Assembly (NCBI RefSeq): GCF_014534745.1 | Contig: NZ_JACVVP010000043.1 | Coordinates: 1-63,017, forward strand | Source: Flammeovirga sp. EKP202 | GTDB taxonomy: Bacteria; Bacteroidota; Bacteroidia; Cytophagales; Flammeovirgaceae | Length of the DNA stretch: 63,017 nucleotides | Reading direction: 5' to 3' | The notes under the pieces: generated by a model | Seen by the model: only the letters and a program-made list of their open reading frames with translations | Told to the model about the DNA's origin: nothing | Databases searched by the model: none | Program-made: the position numbers and the translations under genes | Shown: in pieces, positions 55,102 to 63,017 of the stretch | Layout: the number at the start of each line of letters is the position of its first letter | How positions within the stretch are numbered: the stretch's first letter is position 1

Positions 55102-55739
55102 TACTTCTCAGAAACTACAATGTTATCAGTGTGAGCAATAGGAAGAGTAGCTAGATTTTGAAAAGAATAATAGGAGCGTAGTCCTGAGATTCCTGCACTT
55201 TGTGCTTCAGAAAGATTGATATTCCCTTGATCATCTACTATTTTTTCTTCTTTGATATGAAGAAAATTGACTCTACCAATGACAATTTTCGTCTTATTGG
55301 CTTTTACATCCATAATATCTTCTAAAGTCATCCCGATTTGGATTTTACTTTCTTTGACGAATGGAGCATTGATTTCAGGGTGATATTCTGGGGTGAGATT
55401 GCAGGCATCGAATTCAGAAATTCCCTTGTCAAACTTTGCTGAAGTAAGGTGAGCATTTACAATTTTATCAGTAACGACATGATTGACGGTATACGATGAA
55501 GTTTCTAATATATTTTGTAGAGTATGTCGGGGAACTTCTTGGGATGGACGTGTAACAAATGCAATCAATGGAGGGTTACTTCCCAAGTGAAAAACCGAAC
55601 TAAATATGGCGAGGTTTTCATTTCCTTCTTTATCCACTGTTCCAATTAAGTTTCCGGGTTTTATCCCTGTAATGGAATTGATAAGATTGATTTTAAATTT
55701 GAATTCCAAAGTGTCTATTTCTTGTTTATTCAGCTTCAT
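55101..55739 (-). CDS. Flavin reductase-like domain protein
   Basis: The ATG at 55739 ([16 protein letters not shown]) is chosen; the upstream open frame overlaps the photolyase gene and does not look like protein. The 212-residue product fits the flavin reductase-like (FMN-binding split barrel) family: [21 protein letters not shown], then [12 protein letters not shown] and the SYTVNHV segment. It may supply reduced flavin or reduce a small molecule. Its start overlaps the photolyase-like stop by 14 bp, and DUF2256 follows with 1-bp overlap, so the three form an operon. Confidence 0.78.
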   Translation of the reverse strand: MKLNKQEIDTLEFKFKINLINSITGIKPGNLIGTVDKEGNENLAIFSSVFHLGSNPPLIAFVTRPSQEVPRHTLQNILETSSYTVNHVVTDKIVNAHLTSAKFDKGISEFDACNLTPEYHPEINAPFVKESKIQIGMTLEDIMDVKANKTKIVIGRVNFLHIKEEKIVDDQGNINLSEAQSAGISGLRSYYSFQNLATLPIAHTDNIVVSEK

Positions 55740-56844
55740 GATAATTGGGGTTGAAAATTTCTTTTTTGACATATTTCCAAAACTTAAAGAATGAAGGGTA
55801 ATATCCTTTGACATTGGAAATCCAATCTCTTTCCTCTTCAATTCCTTTATAGTGACTAACTGTTGGGTGCTCCTTGTAATAAATGCTTGAACCTTCTAAT
55901 TGTTTTTCTAATTCATCAAATTCACCTACAAAAACTTGAATGTTTTCGATGTTTTCAGAAAGGTCAAGTATAAATTGAAGTACATGGTCACTGACAGGGT
56001 ATTTTTCAAAATGTGAAGGTTCAAGTAACAAAACACGATTACCTTCTACTTCATGATTCCAAAGGGGATCAAGGTTATAAGAATTATAAATGAAAGAAGG
56101 AATAGAAGTATCAATTGTGATTGAAGTACTGTCGGGCAATTGGGTAGTGAACTCAGGCTGAAAGTGATCTTGAAGAATGGAAGGCGTTTCCATTTGTTCC
56201 AATTCTTCATAAGATTTATCAAGGAAAGTTTCTTTTTGAAACGTATGAGTATACTTATTGATATTCGACTGATTCGCAAAATATTTTTTATTACTGTTGG
56301 CACCAGCGACCCATTGCCAACTTAATGCATTACTTGCCCAATCATGATCCAGCAGATGATAATACATCCATTGGGCAGGGACTTTCCAATGTGATTTCCC
56401 AATATTACAAGTAAACATTGCAATGTACATTCTCATATGATTATGAAGGTATCCTTGCTTTCGGAGTTCAGTAAGATGCTCATCAATGACCTCAATACTT
56501 GTGTTTTCACGGAAAATAGCGGATGGAATACCATAATGTTCCACTTGAGGTTGTTGATGCTTAAGATCTTCATCAATATCTTTTTCAATCCATATCTGTT
56601 GCCAATAGTCTCTCCATGCTAATTCTTGAATAAACTTCTCATTTTTTCTGAGGCTGTAGCCATTTTTAATAAGTCTTGAGACTACATATTTGGTAGATAT
56701 AACTCCTCTTGAAATGTAAGGTGATAAATAAGAAACTTCTCCATCAATATAATTTCTTGACCGAGCATAGTTTTCGGGTGAATACTGATCTACTATATTT
56801 TTGATCGCATCAAAAGTAGTAGGAAACTCAAAGGTTGTGATCAT
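55726..56844 (-). CDS. Photolyase/cryptochrome-like FAD-binding protein with a C-terminal domain
   Basis: The 372-residue protein begins directly with the helical FAD-binding part of photolyases: SYLSPYISRGVIS (about 38-50), ELAWRDYWQQIW and, near 180, ALSWQWVAGANSNKKYF. The N-terminal alpha/beta antenna domain of photolyases is missing from its usual place. Instead, residues about 265-350 (NRVLLLEPSHFEKYPVSDHV, then IQVFVGEFDEL) look like an alpha/beta domain at the C-terminus, as if the domain order were swapped. Whether it repairs DNA or senses light cannot be told. It is coupled to flavin reductase and DUF2256 genes. Confidence 0.8.
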   Translation of the reverse strand: MITTFEFPTTFDAIKNIVDQYSPENYARSRNYIDGEVSYLSPYISRGVISTKYVVSRLIKNGYSLRKNEKFIQELAWRDYWQQIWIEKDIDEDLKHQQPQVEHYGIPSAIFRENTSIEVIDEHLTELRKQGYLHNHMRMYIAMFTCNIGKSHWKVPAQWMYYHLLDHDWASNALSWQWVAGANSNKKYFANQSNINKYTHTFQKETFLDKSYEELEQMETPSILQDHFQPEFTTQLPDSTSITIDTSIPSFIYNSYNLDPLWNHEVEGNRVLLLEPSHFEKYPVSDHVLQFILDLSENIENIQVFVGEFDELEKQLEGSSIYYKEHPTVSHYKGIEEERDWISNVKGYYPSFFKFWKYVKKEIFNPNYHEAE

Positions 56845-57070
56845 AATTGTTGTTTATTGCGGATTGAAGAGGCACTTGAATTTAGTAAGTGATCGTTTTT
56901 AAAAATTGTTCTTAATGTTAAATGGATGAATAAGAAAAATGTTTGAAAAAATGTAAAATGGTTCGAGCAATTGACAACCAATGTTAATCGTCTTCGTTAA
57001 ACAATATTTTAAAACTACTTTTAAATAAATAGCAACATCAACTAATACTTTTTAACGACTATATATAAAT

Positions 57071-57694
57071 ATGAGTAATACCGAACTCCAAAAAAGGTCA
57101 AAAATCACATTGAAAAAAGGCAGTACTATTTCTTTGATCAAAGACAATGGTAGTTCTTTGGACTTTGTGCGGGTAGGTGTCAACTGGGGTGCTATCCAGA
57201 AAAAAGTGTTTTTTAATATGATCCCTTATACAACAAGTGTCGATTTGGATGCAAGTCTTTCCGCTTTTGACAAGGACAAGGAACATATATACACTGTTTA
57301 CTATAATCAACTAACATCTCCGGATGAAGCGATAAAACATTTTGGAGATGACCTAGAGGGCGATTTAAATGGAAATGATGGCCTGGATAATGAAATAATC
57401 TGGGTAGACCTAAAAAATATCGACAAAAAAGTAAAGCAAATTTACTTGTACCTAAATTCTTACTCTCAACAAAACTTCTCACAAATCCCTTTTTCAGAGG
57501 TAAATATTTATTCTCAGAATGAATGCCTTGCCAATTTTAATCTATCTTCTTCTGAAGAATATGCAGATTATGTCTCAATGTTGATGGGGCGTTTGGTACT
57601 GAAAAATGACTGTTGGGAGTTTGAGGTAATTGGAACACCAATTGCGGCAAAGGATATTTCAGAAACTATTTTACATATAAAAGATAACTACTAG
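57071..57694 (+). CDS. TerD-domain protein with long acidic loop
   Basis: The 207-residue protein of the TerD/TerE stress family binds calcium. The core pattern is present: VRVGVNWGAI, VDLDASLSAF, YYNQLTSPDEAI, and an acidic Ca-binding stretch (about 91-112) with several Asp/Glu/Asn that is longer than in the partner below. TerD proteins are linked to tellurite, phage and general stress tolerance. It is followed by a second TerD gene 14 bp later, and no other ter genes (terB, terC, terZ) are present. Confidence 0.82.
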   Translation: MSNTELQKRSKITLKKGSTISLIKDNGSSLDFVRVGVNWGAIQKKVFFNMIPYTTSVDLDASLSAFDKDKEHIYTVYYNQLTSPDEAIKHFGDDLEGDLNGNDGLDNEIIWVDLKNIDKKVKQIYLYLNSYSQQNFSQIPFSEVNIYSQNECLANFNLSSSEEYADYVSMLMGRLVLKNDCWEFEVIGTPIAAKDISETILHIKDNY

Positions 57695-57708
57695 AGCATA
57701 ATAATGTT

Positions 57709-58272
57709 ATGGGTATAGACTTAAAAAAAGGAAGCAAAGTCAACCTGATGAAGGGCAACGTAAGGTTGGACAAAGTAATGTTAGGAATTGGTTGGGACAT
57801 CATTCCTGGAAACTCACTAGATCTTGATATTTCTGTTTTTATGGTTGGAGAAAACGGAAAACTTCCTGCAGACGAATACTTTATTTTCTATAATAACCTT
57901 AAATCGCCAGACAATAGCGTAGAACATACAGGAGATAACAGAAATGGAGAAGGAGATGGTGATGATGAAATGATTTTAGCTTATTTATCTCAAATTAACC
58001 CTTCTATCAAAGAACTAATTTTTGTCGCATCAATTCACAATGCAGATGTACTAAATCATCATTTTGGGATGTTGGATAATGCTTATATACGAATTGTAGA
58101 TGTAGACAAGAAAAACGAAATTTTAAGATACAGTTTGAATAAAACTACTTTTGGAAATGCCACAGACATGGAGTTTGGCAGGCTGATAAAATCTGGAAGA
58201 GAATGGACTTTTAAAGCAACAGGAGACGGAACTAGAATTGGTTTACAGGGTTATGTAGATCAATATGTTTAA
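57709..58272 (+). CDS. TerD-domain protein
   Basis: The 187-residue canonical TerD has LGIGWDIIP, LDLDISVFM, FYNNLKSPD and the Ca-binding loop TGDNRNGEGDGDDE. A conserved hydrophobic C-terminal part (RLIKSGREWTFKATG) completes the domain. It is in an operon with the previous TerD gene and has a terminator directly after it. It is likely a cytosolic calcium-dependent stress protein. Confidence 0.88.
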   Translation: MGIDLKKGSKVNLMKGNVRLDKVMLGIGWDIIPGNSLDLDISVFMVGENGKLPADEYFIFYNNLKSPDNSVEHTGDNRNGEGDGDDEMILAYLSQINPSIKELIFVASIHNADVLNHHFGMLDNAYIRIVDVDKKNEILRYSLNKTTFGNATDMEFGRLIKSGREWTFKATGDGTRIGLQGYVDQYV

Positions 58273-58284
58273 AAAATATTTTTG

Positions 58285-58317
58285 AGAGACTTGCAGAGAT
58301 GTAAGTCTCTTTTTTTG
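58285..58317 (+). terminator. Terminator of the TerD pair
   Basis: AGAGACTTGCA (58285-58295) pairs with TGTAAGTCTCT (58300-58310, one GU), followed by T7. Confidence 0.9.
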
Positions 58318-58363
58318 TATTAAGTACGGCATTGTAAACTTCTAATCAATTATTTCGGAGACT

Positions 58364-58621
58364 TTGATGTCCTGCTTTCAAGTTTCCTTCTTCTTCATTT
58401 TTCCATTGATGAAAAACGAAGCAAAAATCTAGGCTTAGAAGTCAAAAGCTAAATTTCATTTCTCTCGCCTAAATGATTGTCTGCTTACAGATCAAAAAAC
58501 AAAGGTTTTTACAGTAATCTTTTAAAATGTAGTGCTGTAGGGACGTTTTATTAAAACGTCCTCGCGAACCACAATACACTTCTATTTATCCTTCATAAAA
58601 GTAATCATATTGATTAACGAA
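58364..58621 (-). repeat. Dispersed intergenic repeat, copy D (long)
   Basis: Read on the minus strand it matches copy A over its left part: a GAAGGATAAAT segment, then the palindrome GGACGTTTTAATAAAACGTCC, then AATCATTTAGGCGAGAG. Its right-part hairpin is the same as that of copy B (CTTCGTTTTTCAT with ATGGAAAAATGAAG). The region of copies A and B between the palindrome and the core is shorter in this copy. Confidence 0.8.
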
Positions 58622-59230
58622 AACTTAGCATCAAAGGAGTATAAAAAACTATATCAGCCCCCTCAACCTATGATTCATTGATTGAAATAATTTTAATTTA
58701 AAACCTGAGAAAAGGTAAGATTATAGAAAAAAATAACAGTAAAAGAGGCTTAATGAACAGGTCTCTTTTTTTGCTTCTATCAATGATTGGCTTTGAAGTA
58801 TAATGGTAGTATGAATAATGTTACAAGAATTATTAAAAACTTTTACAGGTCTTCGTTTTTTTCTGAATAATAAATATTTCACCTGACTTTAAAATTCAAT
58901 TTATAGCCTCTGAAATACTTAAAAATAGGGTTAAAATAAAAAATAACATTTTTTTAGATTTCGATATTTATCCTAATTTTTAGCTATTAGTGAATACTTA
59001 CTTCTGTAATGTAATACAGTTGTCTGTTGTTTTGTACTTTTTTGATAGATGAATGAATAGGTAGTCATTATTAAATAAAAGCAAACGTATATTTTTTTTA
59101 GAAAAGTTGTCACAATTTCGGGATTCGAATTGTTATACGGGCTGAAAAATGAGCAAAAGCGAGCTTGGACAAACTTTCATCATTCAAGTAACCATTTCAT
59201 TTTTTTAGTGAGTAACGAATAAAACTAAAG
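58622..59230. other. Gene-free upstream region of pfaA
   Basis: About 600 bp of very AT-rich DNA with no coding frame. It holds a weak hairpin followed by a T-run near 58741-58772 (AAGAG with CTCTT), which might end a small transcript. Nothing else was recognised. Confidence 0.4.
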
Positions 59231-59254
59231 TAGTACAACGTGTGTATTGTACTA
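59231..59254. promoter_or_regulatory. Palindromic operator-like site upstream of pfaA
   Basis: TAGTACAA (59231-59238) and TTGTACTA (59247-59254) form an 8-bp perfect inverted repeat with an 8-bp spacer, ending 17 bp before the pfaA ATG. The size fits a dimeric repressor such as the TetR or FadR type. It could also be an mRNA leader hairpin. Confidence 0.45.
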
Positions 59255-59271
59255 TTCCAAGAATAAAAGAT

Positions 59272-62200
59272 ATGACAGACACAAACCAACTGCTGAAAGA
59301 GACGCCTATTGCCATTGTTGGTATGGCCTCTGTATTTGCAGACTCTGAGAACCTAGAGAAGTACTGGGAAAATATCATCCAAGGTGTGGATTGTATCAAG
59401 GAAGTTCCTGATGACCGCTGGAAAATTGATGATTATTATGACCCTAATCCATTAGCAGAAGACAAAACTTACTGTAAAGTAGGTGGCTTCGTTCCAAAAA
59501 TCGATTTCAACCCAATGGAGTTTGGTTTACCGCCAAATATCTTAGAAGTAACGGATGCTTCTCAGCTATTGGGTCTTGCAGTTGCTAAAGATGCATTGAT
59601 CGATTCAGGATATGCTCCAGGTTCAGAGGCATTAAAAGCAGATTTAAGAGAAAGAACAGGTGTTATTCTTGGCGTTGGCGGTGGTCAAAAGCTAATCATT
59701 CCTTTGACAGCTCGTTTACAGTATCCAGTTTGGAGAAGAGCATTAGAGTCAATGGGAATGCCAGAAGAGCAAATCGCAGTGGCAATCGAAAAGATGAAAG
59801 CAGCGTTTGTGCCTTGGACAGAAAACTCATTCCCAGGTTTATTGGGTAACGTAATTTCTGGTCGTATTGCTAACCGTTTTGACTTCGGTGGTATCAACTC
59901 AGTAGTGGATGCAGCTTGTGCGGCTTCACTATCAGCTATCAAAATGGCGGTTGCTGAATTGGTAGAAAAAAGAGCAGACATGATGATTACAGGTGGTGTG
60001 GATACAGACAACTCACCATTTATGTACATGTCATTCTCAAAAACTCCAGCATTCTCACGTAACGGTAGCATCCGTCCATTTGACCAAGATGGTGACGGTA
60101 TGTTGATCGGTGAAGGTGTGGGTATGATGGTCATGAAGCGTTTAGAAGATGCTGAGCGTGATGGAGATAAAATCTATGCTGTAGTAAACGGTATTGGTGG
60201 TTCTTCAGATGGTCGTTATAAATCAGTTTATGCGCCTCGTCCTTCAGGTCAAGCTTTAGCGATGAGAAGAGCTTATGAGGAAGCAGGTTATGATCCATCA
60301 ACAGTTGGTTTGATTGAAGCGCACGGTACGGGTACTAACGCAGGTGATGCATCAGAAGGTGTATCAATGGGTATGGTATTCGGTGACGATGGTGTGAAAA
60401 CAAATCACATTGCCTTAGGTTCTGTAAAGTCTCAAATTGGTCATACAAAAGCAGCAGCAGGTGCAGCGGGTATGATTAAAGCAGCTTTAGCCTTACACCA
60501 CAAAATCCTTCCAGGTACAATCAATATCACAAAGCCGAACCCGAAATTAGAGATTGAGAAGAAAGCATTCTATGTCAACTCTGAAACTAGACCTTGGTTC
60601 CAAAAAGATGCTCAAACTCCATTGAGAGCAGGTGTATCAGCTTTCGGTTTTGGTGGTGTCAACCTTCACTTCTCTATGGAGGAGTACAAAGGACAATCAA
60701 TCGAGAAAAATAGAGTTCACAACATCCACAGACAATGGTTACTTTCTGAAGTATCATCATCTGCGTTAGTGGCGTTGGCTCAAAAACATATTGATGGTTT
60801 AACAGGTGCAGATGCAAAAGCATACTACAAAGAAGTATCAGCAACAGCATTCGCAGAAAACGTTCCTGTAAATCAACCAAGAGTAGGTTTCGTTGCTTCA
60901 TCAATTGAGGAGGCTACGAAAAAACTTCAAGCTTTTGTTGCAGCATTATCGAAAGATGCGAATGCAGCAGAGTGGAAAAACCCAATCTTAAATGTTTGGT
61001 ATAGAAGTGCCGCTTACAACGGTAAGGACAATGTAGCTGCTTTATTTGCAGGTCAAGGTTCTCAATATACAAACATGGGTAACGAAATCGCTTGGTCATT
61101 CCCTCAAGTTCGTGAAGTATTCGCGAAAGTGAATGGTGAATTTGAAGCAAGCAACAAAAAACCTTTAACTGAGACTGTATATCCGATTCCTGTATTCAGT
61201 GATGAGGAGCGTAAACAACAACAAGCGGTACTTACTCAAACTGAAAATGCTCAGCCAGCAATTGGTGCATTGAGTGCAAGTATGTATCACATTTTACAAA
61301 ACGCAGGCTTCAAAGCAAACTATTTTGCAGGTCACTCTTATGGTGAACTTACAGCATTGTATGCTTCAGGTGCAATTGACTTAGCAACGTTTATCAAACT
61401 TTCGAAAGAAAGAGGTCAAGCGATGTCAGCACAAGCAGGAGTAGATGCAGGTACAATGATGGCTGTAAAAGGTGATGTTGTAGCAGTTCAACCTTACATC
61501 GGTAAATACCAAAATGTACAGGTAGCCAACATCAACTCAGGAACGCAAACGATCTTAGGTGGTGCGAAGAACGAATTGGAGGCGCTTAAAACGGAATTAA
61601 AAGCAGCAGGCTTATTAGCGACTATCCTACCAGTTTCTGCAGCATTCCATACACCTTACGTGGGTCATGCTTCAAAACCTTTTGCTGCAGTTCTTGACCA
61701 AACAAACATTGCGGTACCACAAGGAAAGCTTTACTCTAATACTTTAGGTACTGCTTACCCTGCACAACCTCAGTTCATCAAAGAAACTTTAAAGAGACAC
61801 ATTTTAAGTCCAGTTAAATTCAAAGAGCAAATCGAGAAAATGTACCAAGAAGGGGCAAGAGTGTTCGTTGAATTTGGACCTAAGAATATTCTTTCAAACC
61901 TAACTTCTGAAATCTTAGCAGGTCAAGATCACCAAGTGATTGCATTGAACCCTAATCCTAAGAAAAACTCAGACGTTCAGTTGAGAGAAGCAGCTGTTCA
62001 ATTGGCTGTAATGGGTATTCAAATCCAAAACTTTGATCCGTACGCAAGACCAGTTCAAGTAGGTGGTGCGAAGTCAAAAATGAATGTACAGATTTCAGGT
62101 ACAAACTATTTGACAGACGGTTTCAAGAAGAGATACCAAGATACATTAGCGAAGGGAGGAAAAGTGCTTTCGCAAAAAGCACCGTTAGTTGAGGAAATCG

Positions 62201-63017
62201 AGACGGTGATTGCTGAGACAACAGATATGTCTCAAATTATTGAAGAAAAAATTCGTCAGAAACAAAATTCAGCTTCCATGGCAGAGAAGGCAGTATTGGA
62301 TCAAATCCAAGCAGACATTCAGCGTTTAACTGAACAACAATCACGCATCGAACAAATGTTGTCGTCGTTGTTCAACATGCAAACAAATAACCAATTAGCT
62401 TCAAATGCAGCTCCTGCTCCTCAGCAGTTACAAGCTCCAGTTGAAACGCCAGCTCCAGCGCCAGTAGCTGAAACTCCTGCTCCTACTCCAGTAGCAGCAC
62501 CAGTTCAAGAGGCTCCAGCAGCTCAAGGTGGTGTATCAAATGCAGAAATCGAAGCTTCTTTATTAGCAGTAATCGCTGAGAAAACAGGTTACCCTTCTGA
62601 GATGTTAGAAATGGGTATGGATATGGAAGCTGATTTAGGAATTGACTCTATCAAGCGTGTTGAGATCTTCGGTGCGATGACAGAGGCTAACCCATCAGTT
62701 CAAGGAGTAGATCCACAAGAATTAGCAGAGTTAAGAACATTAGCTCAAATCGCTGAATATATTTCAGGAAAAGCAGGTGCAACATCAGCGCCGGCAGCAG
62801 CTCCTGCACCAGCGGCGGCTCCAGTAGCAACAGCACCAGTTGTAGAAACACCAGCTCCAGCAGCACAAGGTGGTGTAACTAACGCAGAAATCGAAGCTTC
62901 ACTTTTAGAAGTAATCGCTGAGAAAACTGGTTACCCATCAGAGATGTTAGAAATGGGTATGGATATGGAAGCTGATTTAGGAATTGACTCTATCAAGCGT
63001 GTTGAGATCTTCGGTGC
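59272..63017 (+). CDS. pfaA: PfaA-type polyunsaturated fatty acid synthase, 5' part
   Basis: The frame is open from the ATG at 59272 to the window end (1248 codons), so only the N-terminal part is seen. Domains in order: ketosynthase (about 10-480; DAACAAS with Cys216, EAHGTGTNAGD, SVKSQIGHTKAA); malonyl-CoA acyltransferase (about 580-870; FAGQGSQ and GHSYGE with Ser689); a short coiled-coil stretch near 1000-1040; Ala/Pro-rich linkers; and tandem acyl carrier domains with GIDSIKR motifs at Ser1126 and Ser1240, spaced 114 residues. This order fits PfaA of omega-3 PUFA synthases (EPA/DHA). A higher GC content than nearby genes is visible. The remaining ACPs, the KR and pfaB-D are expected downstream. 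Confidence 0.85.
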   Translation, partial: MTDTNQLLKETPIAIVGMASVFADSENLEKYWENIIQGVDCIKEVPDDRWKIDDYYDPNPLAEDKTYCKVGGFVPKIDFNPMEFGLPPNILEVTDASQLLGLAVAKDALIDSGYAPGSEALKADLRERTGVILGVGGGQKLIIPLTARLQYPVWRRALESMGMPEEQIAVAIEKMKAAFVPWTENSFPGLLGNVISGRIANRFDFGGINSVVDAACAASLSAIKMAVAELVEKRADMMITGGVDTDNSPFMYMSFSKTPAFSRNGSIRPFDQDGDGMLIGEGVGMMVMKRLEDAERDGDKIYAVVNGIGGSSDGRYKSVYAPRPSGQALAMRRAYEEAGYDPSTVGLIEAHGTGTNAGDASEGVSMGMVFGDDGVKTNHIALGSVKSQIGHTKAAAGAAGMIKAALALHHKILPGTINITKPNPKLEIEKKAFYVNSETRPWFQKDAQTPLRAGVSAFGFGGVNLHFSMEEYKGQSIEKNRVHNIHRQWLLSEVSSSALVALAQKHIDGLTGADAKAYYKEVSATAFAENVPVNQPRVGFVASSIEEATKKLQAFVAALSKDANAAEWKNPILNVWYRSAAYNGKDNVAALFAGQGSQYTNMGNEIAWSFPQVREVFAKVNGEFEASNKKPLTETVYPIPVFSDEERKQQQAVLTQTENAQPAIGALSASMYHILQNAGFKANYFAGHSYGELTALYASGAIDLATFIKLSKERGQAMSAQAGVDAGTMMAVKGDVVAVQPYIGKYQNVQVANINSGTQTILGGAKNELEALKTELKAAGLLATILPVSAAFHTPYVGHASKPFAAVLDQTNIAVPQGKLYSNTLGTAYPAQPQFIKETLKRHILSPVKFKEQIEKMYQEGARVFVEFGPKNILSNLTSEILAGQDHQVIALNPNPKKNSDVQLREAAVQLAVMGIQIQNFDPYARPVQVGGAKSKMNVQISGTNYLTDGFKKRYQDTLAKGGKVLSQKAPLVEEIETVIAETTDMSQIIEEKIRQKQNSASMAEKAVLDQIQADIQRLTEQQSRIEQMLSSLFNMQTNNQLASNAAPAPQQLQAPVETPAPAPVAETPAPTPVAAPVQEAPAAQGGVSNAEIEASLLAVIAEKTGYPSEMLEMGMDMEADLGIDSIKRVEIFGAMTEANPSVQGVDPQELAELRTLAQIAEYISGKAGATSAPAAAPAPAAAPVATAPVVETPAPAAQGGVTNAEIEASLLEVIAEKTGYPSEMLEMGMDMEADLGIDSIKRVEIFG

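Noticed and set aside
57071-58272. TerD pair as a tellurite resistance operon
   Set aside because: The other ter genes needed for tellurite resistance are absent here, so only the domain family is claimed.
59685-60134. 149-codon open frame on the minus strand
   Set aside because: It lies fully inside pfaA, which has strong domain evidence. The frame is a shadow produced by its codon bias.
1-63017. CRISPR array, tRNA or rRNA genes
   Set aside because: I saw no regularly spaced repeats with unique spacers and no cloverleaf or rRNA sequence in the gene-free stretches.

Overview
The window looks like chromosome of a low-GC Bacteroidota (Cytophagales). A marine Flammeovirga-like bacterium is my best guess, from gene content and not from a marker gene. 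Supporting signs are Bacteroidota-type promoters (TTTG about 20 bp upstream of TAnnTTTG), a 7TMR-DISM receptor, an acpP-fabF-rnc cluster, many short lipoproteins and a PfaA-type polyunsaturated fatty acid synthase. No rRNA, tRNA, CRISPR array or complete insertion sequence was seen.

Layout. 0-2.5 kb: fabG and pepT, divergent. 2.5-3.6 kb: decayed group II intron with only a frameshifted maturase tail. 3.7-12.6 kb: five-gene defence operon, a pseudokinase-like gene followed by zorA, zorB, zorC and zorD (type I Zorya: membrane motor plus DNA-processing effectors). 12.8-16 kb: 7TMR-DISM/SpoIIE phosphatase and an SDR. 16.0-16.45 kb: gene-free segment with its own promoter-like and terminator-like sequences and a cluster of DnaA-box-like 9-mers. 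16.5-25 kb: 1-Cys peroxiredoxin, secreted amidinotransferase-fold enzyme, a 1.7 kb gene-poor stretch, lepA, a lipoprotein, and a GT39/PAP2 pair. 25-34.5 kb: four-gene minus operon (hydrolase, YigZ, CysZ-like, lipoprotein), SDR plus AraC pair, another SDR, TPR-like secreted protein, LAS peptidase, CPBP protease. 34.9-42 kb, all minus: parE, two NlpC/P60 paralogues (one without its catalytic residues), rnc, fabF, acpP and two small membrane-associated proteins. 42-49 kb: secreted WD40-caspase protein, cNMP-acyltransferase fusion, SGNH hydrolase, secreted protein. 49.4-54.1 kb: divergent enolase, APH-type kinase and aldehyde dehydrogenase operon opposite an Lrp/AsnC regulator. 54.4-56.8 kb: zinc-finger protein, then a coupled photolyase-like, flavin reductase-like and DUF2256 operon. 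57-58.3 kb: two TerD proteins. 59.3 kb to the end: pfaA (KS, AT, tandem ACPs), cut by the window edge.

How genes work together. The clearest system is the Zorya locus, whose extra pseudokinase-like first gene is not part of the published ZorABCD set that I know. The enolase/kinase/ALDH operon could form an aldehyde to acid to phospho-acid to PEP-type route. A dispersed hairpin-rich repeat occurs four times between genes, and several genes appear to be transcribed without a leader. All functional calls are from reading the sequence; no database search was possible.
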